Assembly: GCA_937934295.1 (NCBI GenBank)
Contig: CALHAI010000003.1
Span: 62,001-126,000, forward strand
Source of the DNA: an uncultured Blastocatellia bacterium
Lineage (GTDB): Bacteria; Acidobacteriota; Blastocatellia; HR10
Direction of reading: 5' to 3'
DNA length: 64,000 bases
Positions within the stretch are counted from its first letter, which is position 1; every line of letters starts with the position of its first letter. The translations under genes were made by a program, and so were the position numbers. Positions 7,780 to 20,917 of the stretch are shown here, piece by piece. The notes under the pieces were generated by a model. That model was not told where the DNA came from, did not search any database, and was given only the letters and a program-made list of their open reading frames with translations.

Positions 7780-8698
7780 ACCTCCGGCCTTGTGTCCGGG
7801 CGATGTGATCGGTATCGTCGCTCCGGCCAGCGACATCAAACCGGAGCGGTTGGCGGCTGGCGCGCGCGAGCTGGAGCGCCTCGGGTTTCGTGTCAAGTTC
7901 TTGCCTTCGATCTTCGCGCGGGAGATGTATCTGGCTGGTTCCGATCGGCGGCGCGCCGAGGAGTTGATGGCGATATTCGGCGATCCCGAGGTGAAGGCGA
8001 TCTTCGCCGCGCGCGGAGGATACGGCTCGGTCCGCCTTCTGCCATACCTGGATGAGGAGATCGTGCGCGCGCATCCGAAGATCTTCATGGGCTATAGCGA
8101 CATCACGACGTTGCTCGTTTACTTCCAGCAGCGGTTCCAGTGGGTCGTCTTTCATGGGCCAATGGTCGCGCGAGAATTCGCCGATGGACCGGAGCACTAT
8201 GATGAAGAATTGCTGCGGCGCACGCTCATGCGAGCGGAACCGATCGGAGAGATTGACACCTCGGGCGTCGCCGTGCTCTCACCCGGAGTGGCGACGGGCC
8301 GACTGACGGGCGGATGTCTGCCGCTTCTGGTGAGCACGCTCGGCACGCCCTACGAATTCGATGCCACTGACGCGATCCTCTTCCTCGAGGACTACGCCTC
8401 GAAGCCCTACCAGGTGGATCGCATGCTCACGCAACTCCGAGATGCCGGGAAATTCCACACCGTGCGCGGCCTCGTCTTCGGTGAGATGACGGAGTGCTTA
8501 CAGCATCCGGATCAGGATTACACCATTGTGGACGTCATCCAAGACCGCCTCGCCGATCTGAACGTCCCGATCCTCTTCGGCGTGCGTTCTGGGCACAGCG
8601 ATTACCGAAATCAGGTTCTGCCTTTCGGCGTTCGCGCGACGCTCGACGGCTATCGGGCGAAGCTCATCATCGAGGAAGCGGCGACGAGCGAGCCCTGA
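7772..8698 (+). CDS. ldcA: LD-carboxypeptidase (murein tetrapeptide carboxypeptidase, S66 family)
   Basis: About 308 residues. It removes the terminal D-alanine from murein tetrapeptides during cell-wall recycling in the cytoplasm. The N-terminal PGDVIGIVAPAS, the ARGGYGSVRLLPYLD segment, nucleophile motif GYSDIT (catalytic Ser), the Glu-containing LFLEDYASKPYQVDRML and the His of VRSGHSDYRNQVLPFG match peptidase S66. GTG at 7772 is preceded by AGGGGGGAG at ideal spacing; ATG at 7754 is possible, so the overlap with folC is 8 or 26 bases. Relatives include microcin C7 self-immunity protein MccF, but the context favours housekeeping. Confidence 0.88.
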   Translation: MIKPPALCPGDVIGIVAPASDIKPERLAAGARELERLGFRVKFLPSIFAREMYLAGSDRRRAEELMAIFGDPEVKAIFAARGGYGSVRLLPYLDEEIVRAHPKIFMGYSDITTLLVYFQQRFQWVVFHGPMVAREFADGPEHYDEELLRRTLMRAEPIGEIDTSGVAVLSPGVATGRLTGGCLPLLVSTLGTPYEFDATDAILFLEDYASKPYQVDRMLTQLRDAGKFHTVRGLVFGEMTECLQHPDQDYTIVDVIQDRLADLNVPILFGVRSGHSDYRNQVLPFGVRATLDGYRAKLIIEEAATSEP

Positions 8699-8707
8699 GA
8701 CGAGCGA

Positions 8708-10135
8708 TCACGTATACGCGAGCGCGATTTCGGCCGGGGCATAGTAGTGGGCGAGGATCTCCCGATATGTCCGTCCCTGCTGCGCCATGATGGCCGCGCC
8801 GATTTGGCAAAGGCCAACGCCGTGCCCCCATCCGGCGCCGCGCAGCCGAAAGCGTCGGGGAATGCCCCAGCGCACGTCCTCGGGGAAGACGACGAAGGCA
8901 GAGCTATAGAGGCACGTCCACGAGAGCACGCGCCGAATCTCTAACTCCTTGCCGACGACCACGCTCCGTCGTTCTCCGACGAGGCGAAGTCGCACCAGAC
9001 GGCTTGAAGCTCCGCGTTCCAGCGGCTCCAATCGCCGAATTGCGCCGAGATCCAGCCCGAGTCGCCCCTTCACGAGCGCTTGAAGCTCCTCTTGTTCGAG
9101 CGTGCGCTCCCATCGAAAGAAGTCGCGCGTCGGGCGATCGATCTCCGGGAGCAGGTCGTCGAGCTCACGAGAATTCGTCATGTGACAGTAGGCCGGAGGA
9201 AAACCCATGATCCACGTGACGGCATGGGCTTCGATGGTGAGTGGGTGCGGGAAGTTCGCGGGCCATTCCACTCCATCGAATCGCCCCCCTCGTAGGTAGG
9301 GGACATCGCGATCCTCCCATGCGCTTCGATAGTCTTCTGTCGCCCCGCCGCAGCATTTGGAGAAACGAGCATCGCAGACGTGTCCGTGGAAGGTCAGGAC
9401 CTGTCCGTGCGTCTCCGCGACGGCAGCCATGGCCGCGTCGCTCGTCACGGGAGAGAGGCCGTAATACCGCTGGCAATGGTCGTCGGCGCAGACATCGAAC
9501 TCACGATGTGTCGTTCGGTTCGTCCATCGCCGAATCTCCGGCTCCGGCGTCTCTGGGGCTTCGCGCTCGGAGGGAGGCGGAGGGGATTCCCCTTCGTTCG
9601 CGCGACGCGCGAGATTGGCCAGGAGCCAGCTTCGGGAGATGACGGCATGCGCCTTGAGGAATTCCACAGGGGCGCGCGCGCTCATCTCCGAAGAGATGAC
9701 GCTCTTCAAGTAGGTCTCAGCAGGGATCTCATTAATGACCGTCAGTCGTCCTGAGGCCTCCGAGATTGAGGGCGAGGCGCGAATCGTCAACGTTCCCGCA
9801 TAGCTCTGCGTCGCTTTCTGCTCCCAATGGAAGCCCTTTCCGATCGGAACATCCTCGAGCGTGAAGACCGCCATCGCGGGATTCATCGGACTGAGGGAGA
9901 ACGTCGCGGCGATCCCCACGAGGCGGTCTTGAGCGTCGCGGAGTTCAATGCCAGCCGGATGCGGAGTGGCCCGGTACCGACCTGGAGGAACGATCCTCCC
10001 CTTGGGCGTTCGGAATTCCCCCGTGAGCGTGAAGCGAATCTGCTCGGCGTCGGTCAGAAGACTGACCGAGACCATCGGTTCGGAGGAGAAGATCGGCGCT
10101 CGCCTCATTGTCGAACGATGCGGGGGCGCAGTCAT
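8708..10135 (-). CDS. SpoIID/LytB-domain protein
   Basis: A 475-residue protein of the SpoIID family, lytic transglycosylases or amidase enhancers acting on peptidoglycan. The SpoIID domain is continuous: EIPAETYLKSVISSEM with the conserved Glu residues, FLKAHAVISRSW, ARFSKCCGGATEDYRSAW, and the C-terminal GWGHGVGLCQIGAAIMAQQG followed by HYYAPA. A region of about 110 residues precedes it. No signal peptide is visible and no Shine-Dalgarno precedes any candidate ATG (10135, 10108 or 10075), so the start is uncertain. Family members are frequent in non-sporulating diderms. The gene faces ldcA, another wall enzyme, tail to tail. Confidence 0.85.
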   Translation of the reverse strand: MTAPPHRSTMRRAPIFSSEPMVSVSLLTDAEQIRFTLTGEFRTPKGRIVPPGRYRATPHPAGIELRDAQDRLVGIAATFSLSPMNPAMAVFTLEDVPIGKGFHWEQKATQSYAGTLTIRASPSISEASGRLTVINEIPAETYLKSVISSEMSARAPVEFLKAHAVISRSWLLANLARRANEGESPPPPSEREAPETPEPEIRRWTNRTTHREFDVCADDHCQRYYGLSPVTSDAAMAAVAETHGQVLTFHGHVCDARFSKCCGGATEDYRSAWEDRDVPYLRGGRFDGVEWPANFPHPLTIEAHAVTWIMGFPPAYCHMTNSRELDDLLPEIDRPTRDFFRWERTLEQEELQALVKGRLGLDLGAIRRLEPLERGASSRLVRLRLVGERRSVVVGKELEIRRVLSWTCLYSSAFVVFPEDVRWGIPRRFRLRGAGWGHGVGLCQIGAAIMAQQGRTYREILAHYYAPAEIALAYT

Positions 10136-10192
10136 CGGAGGGAGCGAAGCCCGAAGGCCATCGCGGCGATCGGGCTTCGCCCGCGAAGTCGC

Positions 10193-10714
10193 TCAGCTCC
10201 CGATGAGCTTTCGCGCCGCCTCCAGGACAGCCTCGTAATGAGGATGGTCAGCGATCTCCGGGACATACTCGGCATAGCGTATCGTATCATCAGTATCCAC
10301 GACGAAGACGGCGCGCGTATTGAGGCGCAGCTCTTTGATCAGCGTCCCGTAAGCGAGGCCGAACGAGGCATCACGGTGATCGGAATAGCATGCAACGCGA
10401 TCAATGCCGGCAGCGCCGCACCATCGCTTCTGCGCGAACGGCAGATCCATACTGATGGTGAGGATCTCGACGCCCGGGAGCCGAGCCGCTTCCTCATTGA
10501 AGCGGCGCGTCTGCGCATCGCAGACAGGGGTATCGAGCGATGGCACCGAGCTGATGATCCGCACCTTTCCCCGCGTCGAGCTGAACTGGAACGGTGTGAG
10601 ATCCGTCGTGAGGACCGTGAAGTCGGGCGCTTGGTCTCCCACTTTGATCTCCGGTCCCACGAGCGTGAGGGGATTCCCTCGCAATGTGACGGCACCAGGT
10701 CGTTCGATCGTCAT
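10193..10714 (-). CDS. tpx: Thiol peroxidase (atypical 2-Cys peroxiredoxin)
   Basis: A 173-residue cytoplasmic or periplasm-adjacent peroxidase reducing lipid and hydrogen peroxides with thioredoxin. Peroxidatic C65 sits in SLDTPVCDAQTRRFN and resolving C99 in QKRWCGAAG, the Tpx spacing. The Tpx N-terminus VTLRGNPLTLVGPEIKVGD and C-terminal VPEIADHPHYEAVL are intact. The frame is open to 10936, but ATG 10714 has CAAGGAGGAG upstream and is the normal family start. A weak -10 (TAAAAT on the minus strand, 10758-10753) lies in the 10715-11018 gap. Confidence 0.94.
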   Translation of the reverse strand: MTIERPGAVTLRGNPLTLVGPEIKVGDQAPDFTVLTTDLTPFQFSSTRGKVRIISSVPSLDTPVCDAQTRRFNEEAARLPGVEILTISMDLPFAQKRWCGAAGIDRVACYSDHRDASFGLAYGTLIKELRLNTRAVFVVDTDDTIRYAEYVPEIADHPHYEAVLEAARKLIGS

Positions 10715-10847
10715 CGCTTCTCCTCCTTGATTTCGGATTGTCGAAAAAGGCAATTTTACCAGCTCCCTGGCGAGACTGAAAGCGCACGTCGTCTGCTCGT
10801 GCGACATCGGAAGGCGCCTGTGCGTGCGGAGGCATTCGCCTGTGTCG

Positions 10848-10879
10848 TTGACAGAACTGGGCCTCGGATATACTATAGT
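10848..10879 (+). promoter_or_regulatory. Promoter of the giant FG-GAP/beta-helix protein gene
   Basis: An exact TTGACA at 10848-10853 is followed by an overlapping set of -10 boxes: TATACT (10869-10874, spacer 15) and TACTAT (10871-10876, spacer 17). It reads into the gene starting at 11019 with a leader of about 135 bases. The 304-base gap 10715-11018 holds this and the divergent tpx promoter only. Confidence 0.55.
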
Positions 10880-11018
10880 CCCGTCGTGCGAAGAGCACTC
10901 GCCGCACGGCTCGTAGGATGGAAGAACACGCGGCATGGCCGAGATGTTGAAGCACGTTCAGGGGTCGACGTCCCACGCGATCTTCGGGATTACGTGGAGA
11001 CTGCGGAGAGGAGGAGCT

Positions 11019-14000
11019 ATGAGGCGTTTGTGGCTTGTCGCTACTGGTGCGTTCATCGTCGGGGCGGCAATGGTGCTCGTCTCGCGAGGAAATCTGGTGA
11101 GGTCGAACGCGGTTTCGTCGTCAAGTTCGCCGAGCCGATCGTTTGTGCGGCTTGATCCTCGCGCTTGGCCACGGGTGAATTTTCGCGCGTTCGGAGAGGA
11201 TGTCATCTTCGCCCAAGGCACCGAGTGCTCCATGGAGACTCAGCTGCTCAGCACAGCCACTTGGGCTGATGGGGGGCGTCGCGCCTGGCCGCAGAAGCTC
11301 GCGCTTGGGGATTTCAATGGGGACGGCCTGGCCGATCTTTTTCTCTTCGGGAACTGGGGTGGGCGCGCCTTGCTGACGGTGAAGATCCGGCAGGCGAATG
11401 AGCGCTTTTGCCCGGGCTTCACCCTCGATCTCGGGTCAAGAGAGGTCTCCGATGCCATCGTGGCGGACGTCACGGGGGATGGGCATGCGGATGTCGTCGT
11501 CGCGTTCGCTGCGGCGCCGCTCTTGGAGCTTGTGATCGGAGACGGGCAGGGGAGGATTGCGGATCGGCGGCAGATCGTACTGGAGGAACCGGCGCGAGCT
11601 CTCGCTGTCGGTGACGTCACTGGCGACGGGTATGCGGATATCGTCCTCGCCTTCGGTGTGCCGGCGCGAGTGGCTCTTCTGGCCGGGCGCGGTGACGGAC
11701 GGTTCGAACGGACGAACATCCTTCCGCTCTGGGAAGTGGCTGATCCGATCGCCCTTCGGATCGCCGATCTCGATCGGGATGGGCATGGGGATCTCGTCCT
11801 CGCCCATCGTGGTGGGATCGTGTGGGCTTCCGGGACAATGGCGGGGTTCCTGAGGCCGGCGTTCCTCTTGATCGATTCCGAACCGACGGACCTCGTCGTC
11901 GAGGACCTCAATCTGGATGGACAGATGGATGTCGTGCTGAGCGATAGGGCTGGGAATGTGCAGCTCTTCCTTGGGGCGGCGCGTGGAGGATTCGTCAGGC
12001 GGGAGACCAGGTTCGTGGGCGGACCGACGTCGGCGCTCGCAGTCGGTCATTTCGATGCTGATGGATATCGGGACGTCGCCGTCGCGCTCGCCGATCGGAA
12101 TCAACTCGTCCTGCTGATGGGGGACGGGAAGGGAGGATTCGAGGCGGCATTCGATATGGAGGTGGGGGATCCGGTGGTGGCGCTTCTGGCGACGCGAGTG
12201 AATCGCGATGCCTTGGATGATCTGCTCATCGCCGAGCGACGTCAGGGGGGATGGCTCCTCGCCGTGACTGACGCGGCGGGTATCGTTGTGACGACGACGG
12301 CCGATACGATTCGCGAAGACGGTCGCGTCTCGCTGCGAGAAGCTCTTCTCGCGGCCAATGGCGTGCCGCCCAATCGCGACGTCGCGGGACGGCCGGGAGC
12401 GCCCGAGGTAATCGCGTTCAATATTCCGGAATCGGAGCGCCGGGATGGCGTCTTCACGATCGAAGTGGATGGTGCGTTGGGGCCTTTGCCGCGATTGGTG
12501 GATGGGGGGACGACGATTGATGGGACGACGCAACCGGGATGGAGTGGTCCGCCGATCATTGTGCTCAGTGGTCGGCGAGCCGGTCTGGCCGATGGGTTCG
12601 TGATCACGTCATCGCTCAATGTCATCGCCGGATTCGTGATCAATGGGTTTGAGGGCAGCGGTGTGAAGATCATCGTGGATCCGCCGGAGTCCGGTACGGC
12701 GACGGGAAACATCGTGCGCGGATGTTATATCGGGACGGATCCGACCGGACGAGAGAGCGTGGGCAACGGGCTCTACGGCGTCTTGATCACGCGAAATCGC
12801 ACGCAGGCGAATCTCATCGGGGGGACGGCTCCGACCGATCGGAACGTCATCTCGGGCAATCGCCACAATGGGATCGAGCTGGATTTCCCCACCTTTGGGA
12901 ATCTCATTTTGGGGAACTACATCGGGACGACGGCCGATGGGTTGAGCGCATTGCCCAACGGCGGAGCAGGCGTCTTCGTCAGCGGAGCACGAGATAACGT
13001 GATCGGAGGGCGCGAGCCGGGGGCTGGGAACCTGATCTCGGGGAATTCCGGCAGTGGCGTTCAAATCGTCGGCGTCTTCGGGAATCGCGTGCAAGGGAAT
13101 TGGATCGGCACAGATGCGACGGGAAGGCGGGCACTTCCCAACGGGGGGGATGGTGTCACGCTCATCGGTGGAGCGCATAGCAATCTCATTGGGGGAAACG
13201 CCGAAGCCGCGCGCAACGTGATCTCCGGCAATGCTCAAAATGGCGTTCGCGTAGCCGATGCCTTCTCGAATCAGATCGTTGGGAATCTCATCGGCCTCGA
13301 TCCGGCGATGACGCGAGCCGTGCCCAACGGCGCGAGCGGGATCTTGGTAACGGCCGGTGCGCGGGAGAACCTCATCGGGGGACTTGAGCCTTCAATCGGC
13401 AACGTCATCGCGGGGAATTCGGGCGATGGGATCACGCTCGCGCGCGGGGCAAGTGGCACCCAGGTCATCGGGAACCTCATCGGCACGACGGATCGCGAGG
13501 GTACATCTCGGAGGCCGAATGGTGGACATGGCATCGCCATTCTCGGCGCGCAGCATACGACCATTGGGGGAGCGACGCCCGCCGCGGCGAATACCATCGC
13601 CTACAATGCTGGCGCGGGCATCCTGATCGTCGATGGCGAGGGCACACCGAGCCGCGGGAACCGGATCGAATGCAATGCCTTCTTCGCCAATGGCGGTTTG
13701 GGCATTGATCTCGGCGGCGATGGGGTGACGCCGAACGATGTGGGCGATACCGATGAGGGGCCGAACGCGCTCATGAATTTCCCCGTCGTGCGGGAGATGT
13801 ATGAGGTCCCGGGAGGCGTCCGGCTGCGCGGGCGGATAGATACGACCGATCCGGCAGCCGTACGGATAAACGTCTACTTGGCTGATCCCGATCCAACGGG
13901 GTTCGGAGAGGGGCGGCAGTGTCTGGCACAAGGGATCGCGCCGAATCCGGATGGGACGTTCGACGTCTTGCTCGCAGGGGTTTCGATTCGGGATTCGGTG

Positions 14001-15032
14001 ACGCTCACGGCGACCGATGTGGCGGGAAACACATCGGAATTCTCCCGCCTCGCACCTCCGGTAGATGTGACGCCGCCGAGCGTGCGCGTGATCAGTCCAA
14101 ATGGCGGTGAATTCGTCCTGGCCGGGACTCTGTTGCCGATCGTGTGGGAGTCCTCAGACGACATGGGGATCCTGCTTCATGAGATCGCGCTCTCACTCGA
14201 CAGCGGGCGCACGTGCTCGATCCCGCTTGGGCGCGTGAGCGGCGATAAGCGTTCGTTCGCGTGGGAGGTCCCTGAAGGCGTGCTCTCCTCCACAGCGCGA
14301 GTTTGCGTCAGGGCGCGCGATTTCTTCGATAACGCGGCGACCGATGTGAGCGATGGGGACTTCCAAATCGGGCGCAGCGATCGCGAGGCACCGGTTGTGC
14401 GCGTCCTTCGACCGAATGGGGGTGAGGTCGCCCGAGCGGGCGAGCCGTTCGAGATCGCGTGGGAAGCGAGCGATAACGTCGCTCTGGCCAGTTGCGATCT
14501 CTTGATCTCCACCGATGGCGGGGCGAACTTCACGCCTTTAGCCGCGCGGATTCCGGCAGAGGTGCGCGCGTTCACGTGGGATATCCCTGAAGGCCTCTCC
14601 ACAACGCGCGGGCGCGTGCTCGTGCGCTGCCGTGACCTGGCGGGGAACAGCGGAGAAGATCGCAGCGATGGCGATTTCGCGATAGACGGCGCGCCGCCGA
14701 CGGTGGGCGCGGTCGTGGTCTTTGACGTGGACGGTCCTGGGCGTTTCTTCGTGGCGCGGCGGCCGCTGACGATCGCTTGGGAAGCCTCCGATGATGTCGG
14801 GATCGTGCGCCATCGGATCGAGTTCTCGCGTGATGATGGGCGCACGTTCGAGCCTTTGCGCGACGCTCAAGGGAATATCGTTGGGGACAATATCCCGGGC
14901 GATGCTCGGCACTTCACATGGGTTGTGCCAGGGACGGTCTTCACGCGCACCGGACGATTTCGGGTCACGGCGATTGACCGCGCCGGGCGGACAAGTTCGG
15001 CCTTGAGTGAGCGCATTTCGATCGTCAATTGA
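11019..15032 (+). CDS. Large exported FG-GAP / beta-helix / Ig-like surface protein
   Basis: A 1337-residue exported protein of unknown role. An N-terminal basic-hydrophobic signal segment (residues 1-22) is followed by six FG-GAP/VCBS units with Ca2+-type loops (GDFNGDGLADLF, ADVTGDGHADVVV, GDVTGDGYADIVL and so on, about residues 90-430). A CSLREA-like motif (VSLREALLAANG) then leads into a long right-handed beta-helix (about 510-920) built from units such as NVISGN...NG and YIGTD..G...PNGG.GV. Three beta-sandwich repeats starting with a PPSVRVISPNGGE-type sequence end the protein. The frame is open to 10935, but ATG 11019 has GAGAGGAGGAG just upstream. Probably secreted or surface-bound, perhaps adhesion or polysaccharide binding; no catalytic motif seen. 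Confidence 0.85.
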   Translation: MRRLWLVATGAFIVGAAMVLVSRGNLVRSNAVSSSSSPSRSFVRLDPRAWPRVNFRAFGEDVIFAQGTECSMETQLLSTATWADGGRRAWPQKLALGDFNGDGLADLFLFGNWGGRALLTVKIRQANERFCPGFTLDLGSREVSDAIVADVTGDGHADVVVAFAAAPLLELVIGDGQGRIADRRQIVLEEPARALAVGDVTGDGYADIVLAFGVPARVALLAGRGDGRFERTNILPLWEVADPIALRIADLDRDGHGDLVLAHRGGIVWASGTMAGFLRPAFLLIDSEPTDLVVEDLNLDGQMDVVLSDRAGNVQLFLGAARGGFVRRETRFVGGPTSALAVGHFDADGYRDVAVALADRNQLVLLMGDGKGGFEAAFDMEVGDPVVALLATRVNRDALDDLLIAERRQGGWLLAVTDAAGIVVTTTADTIREDGRVSLREALLAANGVPPNRDVAGRPGAPEVIAFNIPESERRDGVFTIEVDGALGPLPRLVDGGTTIDGTTQPGWSGPPIIVLSGRRAGLADGFVITSSLNVIAGFVINGFEGSGVKIIVDPPESGTATGNIVRGCYIGTDPTGRESVGNGLYGVLITRNRTQANLIGGTAPTDRNVISGNRHNGIELDFPTFGNLILGNYIGTTADGLSALPNGGAGVFVSGARDNVIGGREPGAGNLISGNSGSGVQIVGVFGNRVQGNWIGTDATGRRALPNGGDGVTLIGGAHSNLIGGNAEAARNVISGNAQNGVRVADAFSNQIVGNLIGLDPAMTRAVPNGASGILVTAGARENLIGGLEPSIGNVIAGNSGDGITLARGASGTQVIGNLIGTTDREGTSRRPNGGHGIAILGAQHTTIGGATPAAANTIAYNAGAGILIVDGEGTPSRGNRIECNAFFANGGLGIDLGGDGVTPNDVGDTDEGPNALMNFPVVREMYEVPGGVRLRGRIDTTDPAAVRINVYLADPDPTGFGEGRQCLAQGIAPNPDGTFDVLLAGVSIRDSVTLTATDVAGNTSEFSRLAPPVDVTPPSVRVISPNGGEFVLAGTLLPIVWESSDDMGILLHEIALSLDSGRTCSIPLGRVSGDKRSFAWEVPEGVLSSTARVCVRARDFFDNAATDVSDGDFQIGRSDREAPVVRVLRPNGGEVARAGEPFEIAWEASDNVALASCDLLISTDGGANFTPLAARIPAEVRAFTWDIPEGLSTTRGRVLVRCRDLAGNSGEDRSDGDFAIDGAPPTVGAVVVFDVDGPGRFFVARRPLTIAWEASDDVGIVRHRIEFSRDDGRTFEPLRDAQGNIVGDNIPGDARHFTWVVPGTVFTRTGRFRVTAIDRAGRTSSALSERISIVN

Positions 15033-15085
15033 GCGGAGCGAACATCGAAGAGGACAATCACGGCGCTGAGAGATCGGCCGGAGAT

Positions 15086-18788
<3,703 letters not shown>

Positions 18789-18820
18789 GCGGCCAAAGGC
18801 CCGGATCACTCGGAGGCTAT

Positions 18821-19540
18821 ATGACGGAGGATGCATCTCCGTCCTCAGACGGTACGGAAGGGAGGTCATTGATGGACGAATCCTCGCCCGCTATTTGCGT
18901 GCTCACAAGTGGAGGATTAGATAGCGCTGTCCTCACCGCCGAGGTGCTGCCGCAGTACGCACGGGTCTTTCCGGTCTATATCCGAAGTGGGCTTCGGTGG
19001 GAGGAGGTCGAACTCTATTGGCTCCAGCAATTCCTCCATCGGCTGCGCGATGGGCGCCTTCAGCCGCTCACGGTGATGGGGCTCCCCGTTGACGACGTAT
19101 ACGGGAGGCATTGGAGTGTGACCGGCGATGGTGTTCCCGGATGCGAGGCCGCGTGGGATTCTGTCTATCTCCCTGGGCGTAACGTCCTTCTGCTTGCGAA
19201 GGCGGCCATCTTCTGTGCACTCCACGGGGTCTCAGCGATCGCTCTTGGGGTGCTTGAGGGAAATCCCTTTCCGGATGCGACGCCCACCTTCCTCTCCTTC
19301 ATGGAGCGAGCGTTGAGCCAAGGATTGGCCCATCGGCTCACGATCCTGGTACCGTATCGCGAGCTCTCGAAGCCAGAGATCATCCGACGCGGTCGCCATC
19401 TGCCGTTGGAATTGACGTTCTCGTGCATCGCACCTGTGGGCCGGCGACATTGCGGTCGCTGCAGTAAATGCGCCGAGCGCCGACAGGCCTTCACCCAAGC
19501 CGGCGTCACCGATCCCACCCTCTACGTCTCTTCGGCGTAG
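18821..19540 (+). CDS. QueC-family ATP-pyrophosphatase (7-cyano-7-deazaguanine synthase-like)
   Basis: A 239-residue PP-loop ATPase. The P-loop is SGGLDSAVL (about residues 30-38) and the zinc site near the C-terminus is C-x8-C-x2-C-x2-C in SCIAPVGRRHCGRCSKCAERR, exactly the QueC spacing. The usual QueC 'DYGQRH' segment is replaced by IRSGLRWEEVE, and HWSVTG plus YLPGRNVLLL mark a divergent clade. QueC makes preQ0 from carboxydeazaguanine for queuosine or archaeosine. No queD, queE or queF is nearby, so a related deazapurine or nucleotide substrate remains possible. Both ATG 18821 and ATG 18872 have good ribosome sites. Confidence 0.75.
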   Translation: MTEDASPSSDGTEGRSLMDESSPAICVLTSGGLDSAVLTAEVLPQYARVFPVYIRSGLRWEEVELYWLQQFLHRLRDGRLQPLTVMGLPVDDVYGRHWSVTGDGVPGCEAAWDSVYLPGRNVLLLAKAAIFCALHGVSAIALGVLEGNPFPDATPTFLSFMERALSQGLAHRLTILVPYRELSKPEIIRRGRHLPLELTFSCIAPVGRRHCGRCSKCAERRQAFTQAGVTDPTLYVSSA

Positions 19541-19590
19541 CTTCGGGGAAACCGTCCCGGGCTTCTCGTGAAGAGAAGATGTTCGCACGA

Positions 19591-19612
19591 CCTCGACCCT
19601 CTGGTGTCGAGG
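19591..19612. other. Hairpin between the QueC-like gene and pta
   Basis: CCTCGAC (19591-19597) pairs with GTCGAGG (19606-19612) over an 8-base loop. A second hairpin CTTCTC/GAGAAG lies at 19562-19578. Neither has a T-run, so terminator function is doubtful. Confidence 0.3.
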
Positions 19613-19678
19613 GGGGGTAAACGCCATCCAATTTCGTCGGCCGGATGTGACGGAGGAGCGATCGGGTGCGGGTGTGCG

Positions 19679-19706
19679 TTGACAGGGGGGGAGGCGACTT
19701 GATAAA
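19679..19706 (+). promoter_or_regulatory. pta promoter
   Basis: Exact TTGACA (19679-19684), 16-base spacer, GATAAA (19701-19706). Transcript start near 19713 rules out the in-frame GTG at 19707 and selects ATG 19731 as the pta start. Confidence 0.55.
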
Positions 19707-19730
19707 GTGGCTTCCTTTGAGCGTGGGGTC

Positions 19731-20747
19731 ATGAAGGTGCTCGAACGGTTACGGGAACGGGCCAGGGCCGATCGCCGACACATTGTGCTCCCTGAAGCGG
19801 AAGATGAGCGGGTCTTGTGGGCGGCCGAGCGCGCGGTGCGGGAAGGGATCGCGCGCGTGACGCTCGTGGGACAGGAAGAAGCCGTGCGGGAGCGGGCGCG
19901 CGCGCTTGGGGTGAACCTCGAGACCCTCCCCATCGTGGACCCACGGCGGTCGCCGGATCGCGAACGCTATGCGCATATCTACTATGAACTGCGGCGCGCG
20001 CGGGGGCTCTTGTTCGAAGAGGCGCGTCAGCAGGTCGCGGATCCGCTCTACTTCGCCGATCTGATGGTGCGCGAGGGGAAGGCCGATGGATGTGTGGCAG
20101 GCGCCGTGCACACGACGGCGGAGACGGTGCGCGCGGCGCTTCAGGTCATCGGATTGAAGGAAGGTTTTCGTATCGTCTCCAGCTTCTTCATCATCGCCGT
20201 GCCCGGCTGTCGGTATGGGGCGGAGGGCGCGTTCCTCTATGCCGATTGCGGTGTCGTCCCGCAGCCCACAGCGTCCGAGCTGGCGGATATCGCCATCGCA
20301 TCGGCTGAGAGCGCGCGTCTTCTGTTAGAGGTCGAGCCGCGCGTCGCAATGCTCTCCTTCTCGACGAAGGGGAGTGCCGAGCATCCGATGGTGGAGAAAG
20401 TGCGCGAGGCGGTGCGGACGATTCGCGCGCGCGCGCCGCATCTGCTCGTGGATGGAGAATTGCAAGCGGATGCCGCGTTAGTCCCTGAGATCGCGGAGAA
20501 GAAAGCGCCAGGCTCGCCCGTGGCCGGGCGCGCCAATGTGCTCATCTTCCCCGATCTGAATGCTGGCAACATCGCCTATAAACTCACCGAACGATTGGCC
20601 GGAGCAACGGCCATCGGTCCCATCCTGCAGGGACTTCGGAAACCGGCCAACGATCTCTCGCGCGGATGTAAGGTGGAGGACATCGTAGACGCTCTTGCGA
20701 TCACAGCCGTTCAAGCGCAAGCGAATCGGGTCGAAGGCGCGGTGTGA
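19731..20747 (+). CDS. pta: Phosphate acetyltransferase
   Basis: A 338-residue cytoplasmic enzyme interconverting acetyl-CoA and acetyl phosphate. It is the short, single-domain Pta type. Motifs include [17 protein letters not shown], the catalytic core [15 protein letters not shown] with its conserved Thr, [36 protein letters not shown], and [20 protein letters not shown]. No ackA is adjacent. Phosphate butyryltransferase is the nearest alternative, but the SFSTKGSA and DGELQ motifs fit Pta. The end overlaps a 174-base leader preceding rtcA. Confidence 0.92.
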   Translation: MKVLERLRERARADRRHIVLPEAEDERVLWAAERAVREGIARVTLVGQEEAVRERARALGVNLETLPIVDPRRSPDRERYAHIYYELRRARGLLFEEARQQVADPLYFADLMVREGKADGCVAGAVHTTAETVRAALQVIGLKEGFRIVSSFFIIAVPGCRYGAEGAFLYADCGVVPQPTASELADIAIASAESARLLLEVEPRVAMLSFSTKGSAEHPMVEKVREAVRTIRARAPHLLVDGELQADAALVPEIAEKKAPGSPVAGRANVLIFPDLNAGNIAYKLTERLAGATAIGPILQGLRKPANDLSRGCKVEDIVDALAITAVQAQANRVEGAV

Positions 20748-20808
20748 ATCGCGAGCGCGAAGGCGAGGCGCCCCTCATTGACGGGGAGGTCTTTCGACTC
20801 GTTCCGCA

Positions 20809-20838
20809 TTGGAGGCCGTCCCGCGCGCCCGCTACAAT
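20809..20838 (+). promoter_or_regulatory. Weak promoter for rtcA
   Basis: TACAAT (20833-20838) is 5/6 to the -10 consensus. The best upstream partner, TTGGAG (20809-20814) with an 18-base spacer, is poor. The leader would run about 75 bases to the rtcA ATG and include the hairpin at 20870-20889. Confidence 0.35.
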
Positions 20839-20869
20839 AGACGTAGTGCCCGTGAAGACGCCAGTGACG

Positions 20870-20889
20870 AGGACGGGTCGTCCCGTCCT
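20870..20889 (+). other. Perfect 8-bp hairpin in the rtcA leader
   Basis: AGGACGGG (20870-20877) pairs fully with CCCGTCCT (20882-20889) across a TCGT loop. It ends 28 bases before the rtcA ATG, ahead of a T-rich stretch (ctcttttc). It may be an attenuator or an RNA-structural control element; not proven. Confidence 0.45.
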
Positions 20890-20917
20890 TGTCGCGCTCT
20901 TTTCGAGGGGGCAGGCC

